Below are positions 1 through 6,183 of a DNA stretch of 7,246 nt, one piece after another. The translations under genes and the position numbers were made by a program. The notes below the pieces were generated by a model. The model worked only from the letters and a program-made list of their open reading frames with translations, made no database searches and was not told the origin of the DNA. The first letter of the stretch is position 1, and the number at the start of each line of letters is the position of its first letter. The stretch comes from Acinetobacter sp. (lineage in GTDB: Bacteria; Pseudomonadota; Gammaproteobacteria; Pseudomonadales; Moraxellaceae). Where the stretch lies: positions 1 to 7,246 of the forward strand of contig JASLIY010000064.1 in assembly GCA_030152675.1 (NCBI GenBank). Direction: 5' to 3'.

Positions 1-689
1 TGGCAATGCCATTTTGCCCATGCCAGATAATCGCTTTGCTGTATGCGTTGTTGTCCGATCCATGCAGACCAGATCACCCCTAGCGCATAAATCTCAGTTT
101 GAATCGACTTGGCCTGTCCATGAAATAACTCAGGCGCCATATAGCGCGGTGTTGCAGTGATATTCTGCGTTGCGGCCTGTTCAATCCGCACGGCTTGCTC
201 GAAATCAATTAAATAGCAACGCTGTTTGACTTGACGAAAATGCGCCGTTTTCAGATCCGCATGTAAATAGCCCAGATCATGTAACTGCTCGACCACACGC
301 AAACTTTGAAAAAACACCTGTAAGACATGATCAAGATGCAGTGGCGCAGTAGCAAATAAAGCCGCACTATCGACGATACGCAAGCCTTGCGGATAGAATC
401 CCTGCGCGTGATCGATCACAAAGTACTGATCAGGATCAATGATTTCAAAATCAAGTAAGATCGAATACGCCTTTGCTTGGCTTAGCGCTTGGATCTCGCG
501 ATAACACTGCAACTCATGCAAAAAACTCTGCTCGCACTGCGCATGAATCCCCTGCTGCTGTAACTTGAGCCAAGCGCCGGTATTGGCATCTGCCGTTGCA
601 TCATCGTGTATCCGATACAGATAACGCCCCATCTGTTGCCGTTGTTTGGCATTGACTGCAGGCGGCAAATCCTTTCGTGGTTCAGACAT
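1..689 (-). CDS. Atypical protein-kinase-like protein, C-terminus cut by the window edge
   Basis: The frame is open from an ATG at 689 to the left edge, giving 229 complete residues with no stop. It reads as a protein kinase fold. Visible pieces are a VAIK-like lysine (WLKL, Lys42), a helix-C-like segment (FLHELQCYREI, about 56-66), the catalytic loop HADLKTAHF (143-151, Asp145 present), DFE in place of DFG (162-164), APE (185-187) and the helix-F region TEIYALGVIW (198-207). No glycine-rich loop is apparent. The usual catalytic-loop Asn is His150, and the usual helix-F Asp is Glu199. Lys, catalytic Asp and metal-binding Asp remain, so activity is possible but unproven. No signal peptide or membrane segment is seen. 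The start overlaps the patatin gene's stop by 8 bases (ATGTCTGA) and has no Shine-Dalgarno of its own, suggesting translational coupling. The substrate (protein, lipid or small molecule) cannot be told. Confidence 0.85.
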   Translation of the reverse strand, partial: MSEPRKDLPPAVNAKQRQQMGRYLYRIHDDATADANTGAWLKLQQQGIHAQCEQSFLHELQCYREIQALSQAKAYSILLDFEIIDPDQYFVIDHAQGFYPQGLRIVDSAALFATAPLHLDHVLQVFFQSLRVVEQLHDLGYLHADLKTAHFRQVKQRCYLIDFEQAVRIEQAATQNITATPRYMAPELFHGQAKSIQTEIYALGVIWSAWIGQQRIQQSDYLAWAKWHC

Positions 690-2193
690 GCGCAAAATCA
701 GAGATCGGACGCTGTGCCTGCGCGGCGGCGGCCAAAAACTCTAAACAATGCTCAATGGTTTTGCCGATTCGGGCATGGCTTTCAATAGAAGAAATCTTCG
801 GCCAAGTGGCACGCTCACCTTCACGTTGTAACAGGTTGAATAAAAATGGCCTTGGGTTCTGCAACATATACATATAGTGCTTGAGGCTGTACTGCCCCAC
901 GATATTGACGTCACCATAATAACGTTGATCAATCACCCCATAGCCATGATCAAGCAAACGTCGCACTGAAGGTACCCGTCCCATATGACTGCGGGTAAAG
1001 TCCATGGCACTCATGGCCGCGATCTTGCCCTGTTTACGGATAATCCGTTCTGGCCAACTGAGCAGATCCTTACGGAAACGTTGCTCATCGGTCTGCATAA
1101 ATGGCACCACATGCGGATTGACCTGACTGGCAATGGTGTAGTTGAGGTTATACAAGCGCGCCATACGTTCCTGCGGAAAGTCACTACGCACACTGCCATC
1201 CACCCAACGGGTATTGGCCAGATAGGGCGTATGCACCCCGTCATAACGTTTGCTGATTAGACGGACCGGTGGAAATAAAATGGGCACGGCACAAGAGGCC
1301 AATACCGCACTCCACACCAAAAGATCGGGGGAGGTATATTTATTCATGATACGCGCATCCTCTTGCGAGGCATCAAACGGCGCCACGGCCACGTTAATAT
1401 CGAGCCCAGACGTGCGATAAGCCTCCTCAAAGGTGACATCGCCTAAGTTCTCAACGAGGAATTTCTTGAGATATTTCACATCGGCAAAACCACCATGCCC
1501 ACGGATCAAGTCTTTGATACTGCGAAAATGGAAAGCTTCACTATAAAAATGATCACCGCTAAGAATATTGGGGATCTCTGCGCTTTCCGATACCCCTAAC
1601 ATCCCGGTCATGATCGCACCCGCACTCGACCCAGACAGCACCTTCGGCATCAAATCTTGATCTAACAGTGCCTTACACACACCACTATGGAACAGCCCCA
1701 AGGTTGCGCCACCAGAAAACATCAAGGCCGGTTGGCCATAGGCTTTTTGGCAGTTCTCAAAAAAGTTAGTTTTTTCTTTTAGGCTCAAAATGCCACATTG
1801 ATCAGAAGCAATATAGGCCAAGGACTGGCTCACTTCCTCGATATAATCTTCAATGATTTTTTTGGTGCCGATATAAGTCGAAGTAAATAATAAGGGGTGG
1901 CCGATATTGGCCACATCATGACTGAGTCCTTCGCGTAGGATATACATCAGATCCGGGATGCGTTTTTGACTACGATAGCGGCGCAATAAATTGAGGCGAT
2001 GCGAAATAATCTCAGCATTAAAATAGGGGGAACTGTTGTCATACTTCCATTCTTGCGCCCCACTCTCTTCATCGAGTTTTAAGGCGATCGATTTCCATTC
2101 CTCATAATTTTCAGCTTGATCGAGTTGTCTTTTTAGCTTTTTAATACGGTACGCTTGATGGGGATTCAGATCACGGCTGGAGTCTAAGATCAT
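682..2193 (-). CDS. Patatin-like phospholipase/lipase with N-terminal DUF3336 domain
   Basis: Predicted serine hydrolase of 503 residues acting on acyl esters of phospholipid or neutral lipid. The N-terminal part (about 1-145, with ENYEEWKSIALKLDEESG) matches the DUF3336 domain. The patatin domain follows at about 155-360, with the oxyanion-hole stretch SGGATLG (160-166), the nucleophile elbow GSSAG (Ser190) and the dyad Asp332 in WVDGS. All catalytic elements are present. No signal peptide or transmembrane segment is seen, so it is probably cytosolic or bound to membrane or lipid-body surfaces. The ATG at 2193 is preferred over a TTG at 2211 because GAGG lies 5 bases before the ATG. In eukaryotes DUF3336-patatin proteins include triacylglycerol lipases of the Tgl/SDP1 type. 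Since Acinetobacter makes storage lipids, a role in lipid turnover is plausible, but that is inference. The gene overlaps the downstream kinase-like gene, implying a shared transcript. Confidence 0.93.
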   Translation of the reverse strand: MILDSSRDLNPHQAYRIKKLKRQLDQAENYEEWKSIALKLDEESGAQEWKYDNSSPYFNAEIISHRLNLLRRYRSQKRIPDLMYILREGLSHDVANIGHPLLFTSTYIGTKKIIEDYIEEVSQSLAYIASDQCGILSLKEKTNFFENCQKAYGQPALMFSGGATLGLFHSGVCKALLDQDLMPKVLSGSSAGAIMTGMLGVSESAEIPNILSGDHFYSEAFHFRSIKDLIRGHGGFADVKYLKKFLVENLGDVTFEEAYRTSGLDINVAVAPFDASQEDARIMNKYTSPDLLVWSAVLASCAVPILFPPVRLISKRYDGVHTPYLANTRWVDGSVRSDFPQERMARLYNLNYTIASQVNPHVVPFMQTDEQRFRKDLLSWPERIIRKQGKIAAMSAMDFTRSHMGRVPSVRRLLDHGYGVIDQRYYGDVNIVGQYSLKHYMYMLQNPRPFLFNLLQREGERATWPKISSIESHARIGKTIEHCLEFLAAAAQAQRPISDFAHV

Positions 2194-2198
2194 ATGTA

Positions 2199-2202
2199 CC
2201 TC
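2199..2202 (-). promoter_or_regulatory. Ribosome binding site of the patatin gene
   Basis: GAGG on the minus strand sits 5 bases before the ATG at 2193. It decides the start: it lies inside the would-be coding sequence of the longer TTG-initiated version from 2211, which has no comparable site. Confidence 0.7.
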
Positions 2203-2251
2203 AATGTTCAATTCACTGGATCGCTTAAACGCGCTCTATTTATCAAATGAA

Positions 2252-2280
2252 ATCATATAAGGTTAAGCATCGAGCTTAAA
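2252..2280 (-). promoter_or_regulatory. Candidate sigma-70 promoter for the patatin-kinase pair
   Basis: On the minus strand a -10 like TATGAT (2252-2257, five of six consensus bases) follows a weak -35 TTTAAG (2275-2280) at 17 bases. It would start transcription about 50 bases before the patatin ATG. The weak -35 makes this a candidate only. Confidence 0.4.
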
Positions 2281-2283
2281 GCT
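2263..2283. repeat. Overlapping inverted repeats upstream of the patatin gene
   Basis: TTAAGC (2263-2268) and GCTTAA (2274-2279) form a perfect 6-bp inverted repeat around ATCGA. It overlaps a second one, AGCTT-A-AAGCT, at 2273-2283. Both overlap the candidate -35 of the patatin promoter, where a repressor or activator could bind. The arms are short and AT-rich, so chance is possible. Confidence 0.35.
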
Positions 2284-2342
2284 TTATTTTTCAAATACCG
2301 CATAAGCCATAAAAAAACAATGGATTGCGTTATTGCCGCGAC

Positions 2343-2372
2343 TAGAACTGAGTTGAAAACAAGTGCTACTAT
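2343..2372 (+). promoter_or_regulatory. Candidate extended -10 promoter for the DUF815 gene
   Basis: TGCTACTAT (2364-2372) resembles an extended -10 element (TGn plus TACTAT). A poor -35, TAGAAC (2343-2348), lies 18 bases upstream. A start near 2379 would leave a leader of about 20 bases. No clear alternative was found closer to the gene. Confidence 0.3.
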
Positions 2373-2398
2373 GCCTGATCACATAAATTAACCGTCGA

Positions 2399-3304
2399 AT
2401 GATTATGGCTGCTATTGATTTACCTGAAGATTTAATCAAAAAACTCAATGGGGTACTGGATCAGTTACAGCACATGCTTCCTGCTCCGGCACAAGATACT
2501 GATTTTTCCGCACCCGCCTTTCGCTGGCAAAACCGACAACTGCTGGCGATCCCACATCCTAAAGCCATAGATTTGGATGATTTAAAAGGCATCGATAAAC
2601 AAAAACACAAGATCCTGCAAAACACAGAACAATTTTTAAAAGGCTTTCCAGCCAATGACGTATTACTCACTGGCGCGCGCGGAACCGGTAAATCCTCAAT
2701 TGTCCGTGCGCTCCTGACCGAATACCGAGATCAGGGCTTACGCTTAATCGAAATTGAACGCGATGATTTATCGGACTTACCCTTGATTCAAAAACTGATC
2801 CAAGATCGTCCTGAAAAATTTATCGTCTACTGTGATGATCTGGCCTTTAATGCCGAAGATGAAAACTATCGCAGTCTCAAAAGTGTGCTCGATGGTTCAT
2901 TACAGTCTGGCGCGGGTAATTTTATTATCTATGCCACCAGTAACCGTCGTCATCTGCTGCCTGAGTTTATGCATGAGAATACTCCGCAAACACGGGTCGA
3001 TGTGCCTCAATATAAAGAACTACATCCCCAAGAGGCGATCGAAGAAAAGATCTCCCTCTCAGATCGATTTGGCTTGTGGTTGTCGTTTTACCCTATGGAT
3101 CAGCAGTTGTATTTAGACATCGTGGCGCATTATCTCGCGCTTGAAAACTTTGAATTTGATGACCTTGCGCGTGCTGAAAGCCTACGTTGGTGTCAGGCGC
3201 GTGGCCAACGCTCAGGACGTGCTGCGTATCAATTTTCTAAACACTGGATCGGTTCACAACGTCTCAATGCTCAATCATCTGAAGCTCAATCGTCAGAACA
3301 TTAA
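2399..3304 (+). CDS. DUF815-type AAA-like P-loop ATPase
   Basis: A 301-residue predicted cytosolic ATPase of unknown cellular role. Visible motifs are Walker A GARGTGKSS (92-100), Walker B FIVYCDD (141-147), a sensor-1-like segment YATSNRR (178-184) and a C-terminal SGRAA (272-276) in the position of a sensor-2 or arginine element. The motif order and the segment around the ATSNRRHLLPE stretch match the DUF815 family (PF05673), and the length is normal for it. No membrane segment or signal peptide is seen. ATG codons at 2399 and 2405 are both possible starts; neither has a recognisable Shine-Dalgarno, so the start is uncertain by two residues. The tail ends in a duplicated AQSSE. It is transcribed alone, divergently from the patatin pair. 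A role as a remodelling or chaperone ATPase is only a family-level guess. Confidence 0.9.
   Translation: MIMAAIDLPEDLIKKLNGVLDQLQHMLPAPAQDTDFSAPAFRWQNRQLLAIPHPKAIDLDDLKGIDKQKHKILQNTEQFLKGFPANDVLLTGARGTGKSSIVRALLTEYRDQGLRLIEIERDDLSDLPLIQKLIQDRPEKFIVYCDDLAFNAEDENYRSLKSVLDGSLQSGAGNFIIYATSNRRHLLPEFMHENTPQTRVDVPQYKELHPQEAIEEKISLSDRFGLWLSFYPMDQQLYLDIVAHYLALENFEFDDLARAESLRWCQARGQRSGRAAYQFSKHWIGSQRLNAQSSEAQSSEH
3269..3298 (+). repeat. 15-bp tandem duplication at the 3' end of the DUF815 gene
   Basis: Two adjacent 15-base copies (3269-3283 and 3284-3298) differ at two positions and encode AQSSE twice just before the stop. It is in frame and only lengthens a polar, probably disordered tail. Confidence 0.7.
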
Positions 3305-3323
3305 ACTGCAAAAATCGAAATAA

Positions 3324-3384
3324 ATTGTCGGACAAGTTCTGTGATTTAGGCGGTTATTGTCCTCTATTGCAGCAACATTGTCCT
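3324..3384. repeat. Three ATTGTC boxes in the intergenic region
   Basis: ATTGTC begins at 3324, 3356 and 3377; the last two extend to the identical 8-mer ATTGTCCT. The spacings of 32 and 21 bases are about three and two helical turns. The first box is also half of a small inverted repeat, TTGTC-G-GACAA (3325-3335). These could be binding sites for one regulator of the downstream gene. This is a pattern seen by eye, with no known regulator matched. Confidence 0.35.
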
Positions 3385-3415
3385 TCGCACTGCTTCAATT
3401 TGTTTTAGGATTTTT

Positions 3416-3443
3416 ATACGTTGTAAAACTCGTTACAACGTAT
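3416..3443. promoter_or_regulatory. Perfect 11-bp inverted repeat next to the ribosome binding site (operator or RNA hairpin)
   Basis: ATACGTTGTAA (3416-3426) and its exact complement TTACAACGTAT (3433-3443) flank the 6-base loop AACTCG. The right arm touches the GGAG Shine-Dalgarno (3444-3447) of the 377-residue gene. A TTATAC-like -10 at 3414-3419 would put the transcription start inside the repeat. The repeat fits a dimeric repressor operator, or a leader hairpin affecting ribosome access. There is no T tract, so it is not a normal terminator. Confidence 0.6.
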
Positions 3444-3447
3444 GGAG
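3444..3447 (+). promoter_or_regulatory. Ribosome binding site of the AttH-like gene
   Basis: GGAG lies 8 bases before the ATG at 3456. It supports that start over the in-frame TTG at 3357, which has no ribosome binding site. Confidence 0.7.
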
Positions 3448-3455
3448 TTCAAACA

Positions 3456-4589
3456 ATGAAAATCAGTCCACCTGTATCCATACTCAGTAAAATTATTGGT
3501 CAGGGTTTGTTGTGGGGCAAACCCTTTTTAGATAGCGCAGATGCGCATTCCACCTCCGCCTTTGAGCATCACGATATTATCCGCCCCCGGGTAGAAGAAA
3601 AGTATTATAGCTGGACCCATTATGGGATTATTTTTCCGGCGCTTCCCGAACCGCATTGTTATCTCAATATTATGATATTACTCGGAACGCCGAGTGCTTT
3701 AGCTTTTGACCAAGATGATTTGGTTGAACACCCTCCACGCCAAACTGCTACATTATTTTCCGGAACCGCCGCAGTTCAACCTTTGCTTAAAGCTTATTTA
3801 ATTCCCCAAGATACCGATATTCACGTCGAGGGCACGCATTTAAAGTTTGCTGAGGAATTGGAAATTCGCGGCGCCTTTCCTGATATCGCCATCAGTGGGC
3901 AATACGCTGAACTTAAGTTTAATTTTCAACTGACCCTCAGCGACCATGTCTCTTGGTTTTTTAAAAGCCCGGTCTATGATCATTTGAGTTTATTGGCTGA
4001 GTATCAAGGGCAACTCGAATATCAAGGCCAGCGCATCGATAGCTCCGGCTTATGTACGTATGACTATGCGCGTGCGGTTGGCTTGCACACGCTACTGCAA
4101 CAGCGGGTCGATGATTACTACAAGATTCCCTTGGATTTTTTTAGTTATCAAATCATCAATCTCAGTCCAAGTACGCAACTCCTATTACTCAAAGTCGATG
4201 TGCTGAATAAACCCGCCATCACCACGCTATATGTACGCCATCTCGATGCAGAGGCGGAAGTTTACCATCAGGTCGAGTTTAAGGTGATTGCCCATCATCT
4301 CGATGATTATGTAGCACCCAATGGTGACAAGATGCGCTTGCCGAAAGTGTTTAGTTGGCAAGCCTTTGACGCACAAGGCCAAGAGTTTTTTGAAATTTAT
4401 GCCACTGTAGACGCTCCCTACCAATACGGTTATGGCCGTGGCTACGTGAACAGTTATGCCTATAGCGGTCGCTATCACGGAGAGGAGATTACAGGCCGAG
4501 GCTATATGGAATATATCAACATCGAAGACCAAGGGATTTTTCTAGACGATGCCGAAGAAGCCCCCGAAGCAGAGCAACAGATAGACTAA
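3456..4589 (+). CDS. AttH/CrtC-like (DUF6670-type) protein of unknown function
   Basis: The predicted protein has 377 residues from the ATG at 3456. I recognise it only loosely: its length, the early SWTHYGIIFPALPEPHCYLN segment, alternating beta-strand-like sequence throughout and the closing GRGYMEYINI recall AttH/hydroxyneurosporene-dehydratase-like two-domain lipocalin folds, annotated DUF6670 in Acinetobacter. Some relatives bind or modify lipids or isoprenoids, but no catalytic residue can be assigned here. There is no convincing signal peptide. A tyrosine- and glycine-rich stretch (about 325-350, YQYGYGRGYVNSYAYSG) precedes the conserved end, and the last 20 residues are acidic. The upstream in-frame extension from TTG 3357 would add a hydrophobic helix but lacks a ribosome binding site. 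The gene stands alone, with an inverted repeat at its leader and a terminator 30 bases after its stop. Confidence 0.85.
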   Translation: MKISPPVSILSKIIGQGLLWGKPFLDSADAHSTSAFEHHDIIRPRVEEKYYSWTHYGIIFPALPEPHCYLNIMILLGTPSALAFDQDDLVEHPPRQTATLFSGTAAVQPLLKAYLIPQDTDIHVEGTHLKFAEELEIRGAFPDIAISGQYAELKFNFQLTLSDHVSWFFKSPVYDHLSLLAEYQGQLEYQGQRIDSSGLCTYDYARAVGLHTLLQQRVDDYYKIPLDFFSYQIINLSPSTQLLLLKVDVLNKPAITTLYVRHLDAEAEVYHQVEFKVIAHHLDDYVAPNGDKMRLPKVFSWQAFDAQGQEFFEIYATVDAPYQYGYGRGYVNSYAYSGRYHGEEITGRGYMEYINIEDQGIFLDDAEEAPEAEQQID

Positions 4590-4618
4590 GCCACAACTTA
4601 AGCCTCCTCCCAACATAA

Positions 4619-4651
4619 AAACCCCAGCCTCGACCTTCGAGACTGGGGTTT
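4619..4651. terminator. Bidirectional rho-independent terminator between convergent genes
   Basis: AAACCCCAG pairs with CTGGGGTTT and, after one C/A mismatch, CTCGA pairs with TCGAG around a CCT loop. The minus-strand transcript has a five-T tail, so it should work best for the M48 gene. The plus strand has only three T, so it is weaker for the AttH-like gene. Confidence 0.85.
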
Positions 4652-4690
4652 AAGCATCAAGCAGAAGATACACGTCAAATCATGCAGTGC

Positions 4691-4744
4691 TGCTTCAGCG
4701 ACTCACATCAACTGCTGAAGCAAGCGATTTGCTTTGCCTCAGCA
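4691..4744 (-). other. Three-armed alternative hairpin in the M48 gene's 3' region
   Basis: Three related segments lie between the M48 stop and its terminator. The middle arm (4713-4725) can pair with 4731-4744 (loop 4726-4730, one bulge) or, through nine perfect pairs, with 4691-4699 (14-base loop). The two pairings exclude each other. On the minus-strand RNA the one imperfect position of the first hairpin becomes a G-U pair, while on the plus strand it is an A-C mismatch. This suggests, weakly, that the structure matters in the M48 transcript. Confidence 0.5.
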
Positions 4745-4782
4745 ACTCGATCACTGACTTTGATTTGGATGCTTAGCACACA

Positions 4783-5562
4783 TTATTTACGTTGGTTATA
4801 TACCGCTTGCGCTGCTGCCAAGTTTTTACGCATATCATCGATTCGTTTGCTGTTCGATGGATGCGTTGACAAGAATGAACCGCCGCCTGCACCGCTCAAC
4901 TTGTTCATTTTTTCCCACAAGGTGATCGCAGCTTTCGGATCATAACCCGCGCGTGCCATCATCATGAGACCGCCTTGGTCAGCACGGCTTTCGAGATTCC
5001 GTGAGTACGGTAAGCCAACGCCCACTTGACCACCAAAGTCGAGTGCAGCAGAACCCACTTCACCAAGACCACTTCCGGCATAGCTCTTACCAATACCGAT
5101 GGCGATATTGGTCAAGGCATCTGCGCCGATTTTATTTTTAGAATGCTCTTCGAGTGCGTGGGTCATCTCATGGCCCATCACTGCTGCAATTTCAGCATCG
5201 GTCAAATTGAGTTTATTCACGATGCCGGTATAGAACACGACTTTACCGCCTGGTGCGACATAGGCATTGACGGTGTCTGCTTTGAGCACTGCCAATTTCC
5301 AATCAAACTTTTGACCCGTTTGGTTCATTTGGTCTGCATACGGAATCATACGTACGAAAACGCTGTTAATACGACGATAAGTACTCGAACTTGTATCCAA
5401 GGTTTTGTTGTCGCGTGCTTCGTTGACCGTTTTATTGAAGCCTTGCGTCGCTGCCATATTTAAGGTTTGAGAATCCGCACCTGCCATATCAGCGATCGTG
5501 GTACACCCCGATAAAGAGAGTAATGTTGCTGCTGAAACAGCAAGCAATATTTTGTTTTTCAT
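4783..5562 (-). CDS. M48 family zinc metalloprotease lipoprotein, LoiP/YggG-like
   Basis: A 259-residue periplasm-facing endopeptidase. Residues 1-19 form a lipoprotein signal peptide (positive MKNK, hydrophobic core, lipobox LSGC) with acylated Cys20. The +2 residue is Thr, not Asp, so outer-membrane sorting is expected. The zinc site is complete: HEMTH (131-135) with Glu132 catalytic, and Glu191 in ESRAD as third ligand, like the EFRAD of HtpX. A conserved STHPSNSKR (232-240) follows, as in LoiP, whose E. coli form acts in envelope quality control; the same job here is inference. The start at 5562 has GGGAG 7 bases upstream and begins directly with the signal peptide. A longer frame to 5634 would extend past the likely transcription start. 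The gene lies downstream of the small membrane-protein gene but has its own promoter-like site. Confidence 0.94.
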   Translation of the reverse strand: MKNKILLAVSAATLLSLSGCTTIADMAGADSQTLNMAATQGFNKTVNEARDNKTLDTSSSTYRRINSVFVRMIPYADQMNQTGQKFDWKLAVLKADTVNAYVAPGGKVVFYTGIVNKLNLTDAEIAAVMGHEMTHALEEHSKNKIGADALTNIAIGIGKSYAGSGLGEVGSAALDFGGQVGVGLPYSRNLESRADQGGLMMMARAGYDPKAAITLWEKMNKLSGAGGGSFLSTHPSNSKRIDDMRKNLAAAQAVYNQRK

Positions 5563-5569
5563 CAATATG

Positions 5570-5574
5570 CTCCC
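5570..5574 (-). promoter_or_regulatory. Ribosome binding site of the M48 gene
   Basis: GGGAG on the minus strand lies 7 bases before the ATG at 5562. It fixes the start at the lipoprotein signal peptide and not at the upstream in-frame codon at 5634. Confidence 0.75.
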
Positions 5575-5601
5575 ACATATGTGCCAATTTATTTTTGAAA
5601 G

Positions 5602-5607
5602 ATTATA
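5602..5607 (-). promoter_or_regulatory. Candidate -10 element of the M48 gene promoter
   Basis: A perfect TATAAT lies on the minus strand and would start transcription near 5595, leaving a leader of about 33 bases. The -35 region is poor at any normal spacing, so an activator may help, or the gene may also be read from upstream. Confidence 0.5.
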
Positions 5608-5658
5608 GACAAAGCCGACTGGAGTTGATAGCACTACATGATGAAGATTAGGCTGAAG

Positions 5659-5985
5659 TTATGTAAATTGTGACGAATTAACCACTCTGATCAACCAGTA
5701 AACTAAACAAAAGATATTTAACAATAAGTAAAATTGGCTCAAGGGTTTAATTTTATCTTCGATCAACACACTTTGACGTTTGATCATTAAAAATAGATTT
5801 TGAATAAAAATGATCGGAATCAGGATACAGGCGATCAAAATGGTCAGACTGACAAATACTTGAAATAGTTGTTGCTGATCTTTGACCTGCATGGCCGAGA
5901 TCCACATCGCCAAGGTCGGTGCACCCCCGATGGCAAAAATAAAAGAATGCAGAATTGTTTTAGAAATATTGGGAAGTAACTTCAT
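5659..5985 (-). CDS. Small hydrophobic membrane protein, unknown function
   Basis: The predicted protein has 108 residues and I do not recognise its family. Three hydrophobic segments are visible, about 11-32, 41-67 and 83-102. A short polar stretch (VKDQQQ, 34-39) separates the first two, and a charged loop (IKRQSVLIEDKIK, 68-80) separates the second and third, so it should be an inner-membrane protein. The ATG at 5985 is preceded by a good promoter 20-50 bases upstream but no clear Shine-Dalgarno. An upstream minus-strand frame ends at an ATGA overlap with this start, but it spans the purA terminator and the promoter, so I do not take it as a gene. The M48 gene follows about 97 bases downstream with no obvious terminator between, so partial co-transcription is possible. 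No functional residues can be named. Confidence 0.7.
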   Translation of the reverse strand: MKLLPNISKTILHSFIFAIGGAPTLAMWISAMQVKDQQQLFQVFVSLTILIACILIPIIFIQNLFLMIKRQSVLIEDKIKPLSQFYLLLNIFCLVYWLIRVVNSSQFT

Positions 5986-6005
5986 CGAATGACCACATGA
6001 GTTTT

Positions 6006-6035
6006 ATTAAAGTGCGAATAGGTCTGAATGATCAA
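6006..6035 (-). promoter_or_regulatory. Sigma-70-like promoter of the small membrane-protein gene
   Basis: On the minus strand TTGATC (-35, 6030-6035) and TTTAAT (-10, 6006-6011, five of six consensus bases) are 18 bases apart. Transcription would start near 5999, about 14 bases before the ATG at 5985. Confidence 0.55.
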
Positions 6036-6148
6036 ATTGAATTGTTTCAGTTCAGCAGTTTTAACCTGTTTCGTCTGCGACCAATACTCAACTTTAGTCT
6101 GCCTCGCCCAAAACAACACCGACCACCACAATCCCCTAGGCACAGAAA

Positions 6149-6179
6149 CAACAAAGCCTCCGAGATGGAGGCTTTGTTG
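6149..6179 (-). terminator. Rho-independent terminator of purA
   Basis: A perfect 13-bp stem (6149-6161 with 6167-6179) around the 5-base loop GAGAT. On the minus strand it is followed by a T-rich run (TGTTTCTG after the stem's TTTGTTG). It lies about 65 bases after the purA stop and before the next minus-strand promoter. Confidence 0.85.
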
Positions 6180-6183
6180 CAGC

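Noticed and set aside
985..1260. Frames on both strands inside the patatin gene.
   Set aside because: They are shadows of a complete, motif-bearing coding region and have no features of their own.
2371..2391. A six-codon ATG-to-TAA frame just before the DUF815 gene, like a leader peptide.
   Set aside because: It has no ribosome binding site, probably lies over the promoter and start region, and carries no run of regulatory codons.
3357..3455. N-terminal extension of the AttH-like protein from a TTG, which would add a hydrophobic helix.
   Set aside because: There is no Shine-Dalgarno before the TTG, while ATG 3456 has GGAG at 8 bases. The extension also covers the ATTGTC boxes and the inverted repeat, which look regulatory.
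5026..5463. A 145-codon plus-strand frame opposite the M48 gene.
   Set aside because: It is antisense to a gene with a full zinc site and signal peptide. The frame has no promoter, ribosome binding site or recognisable domain.
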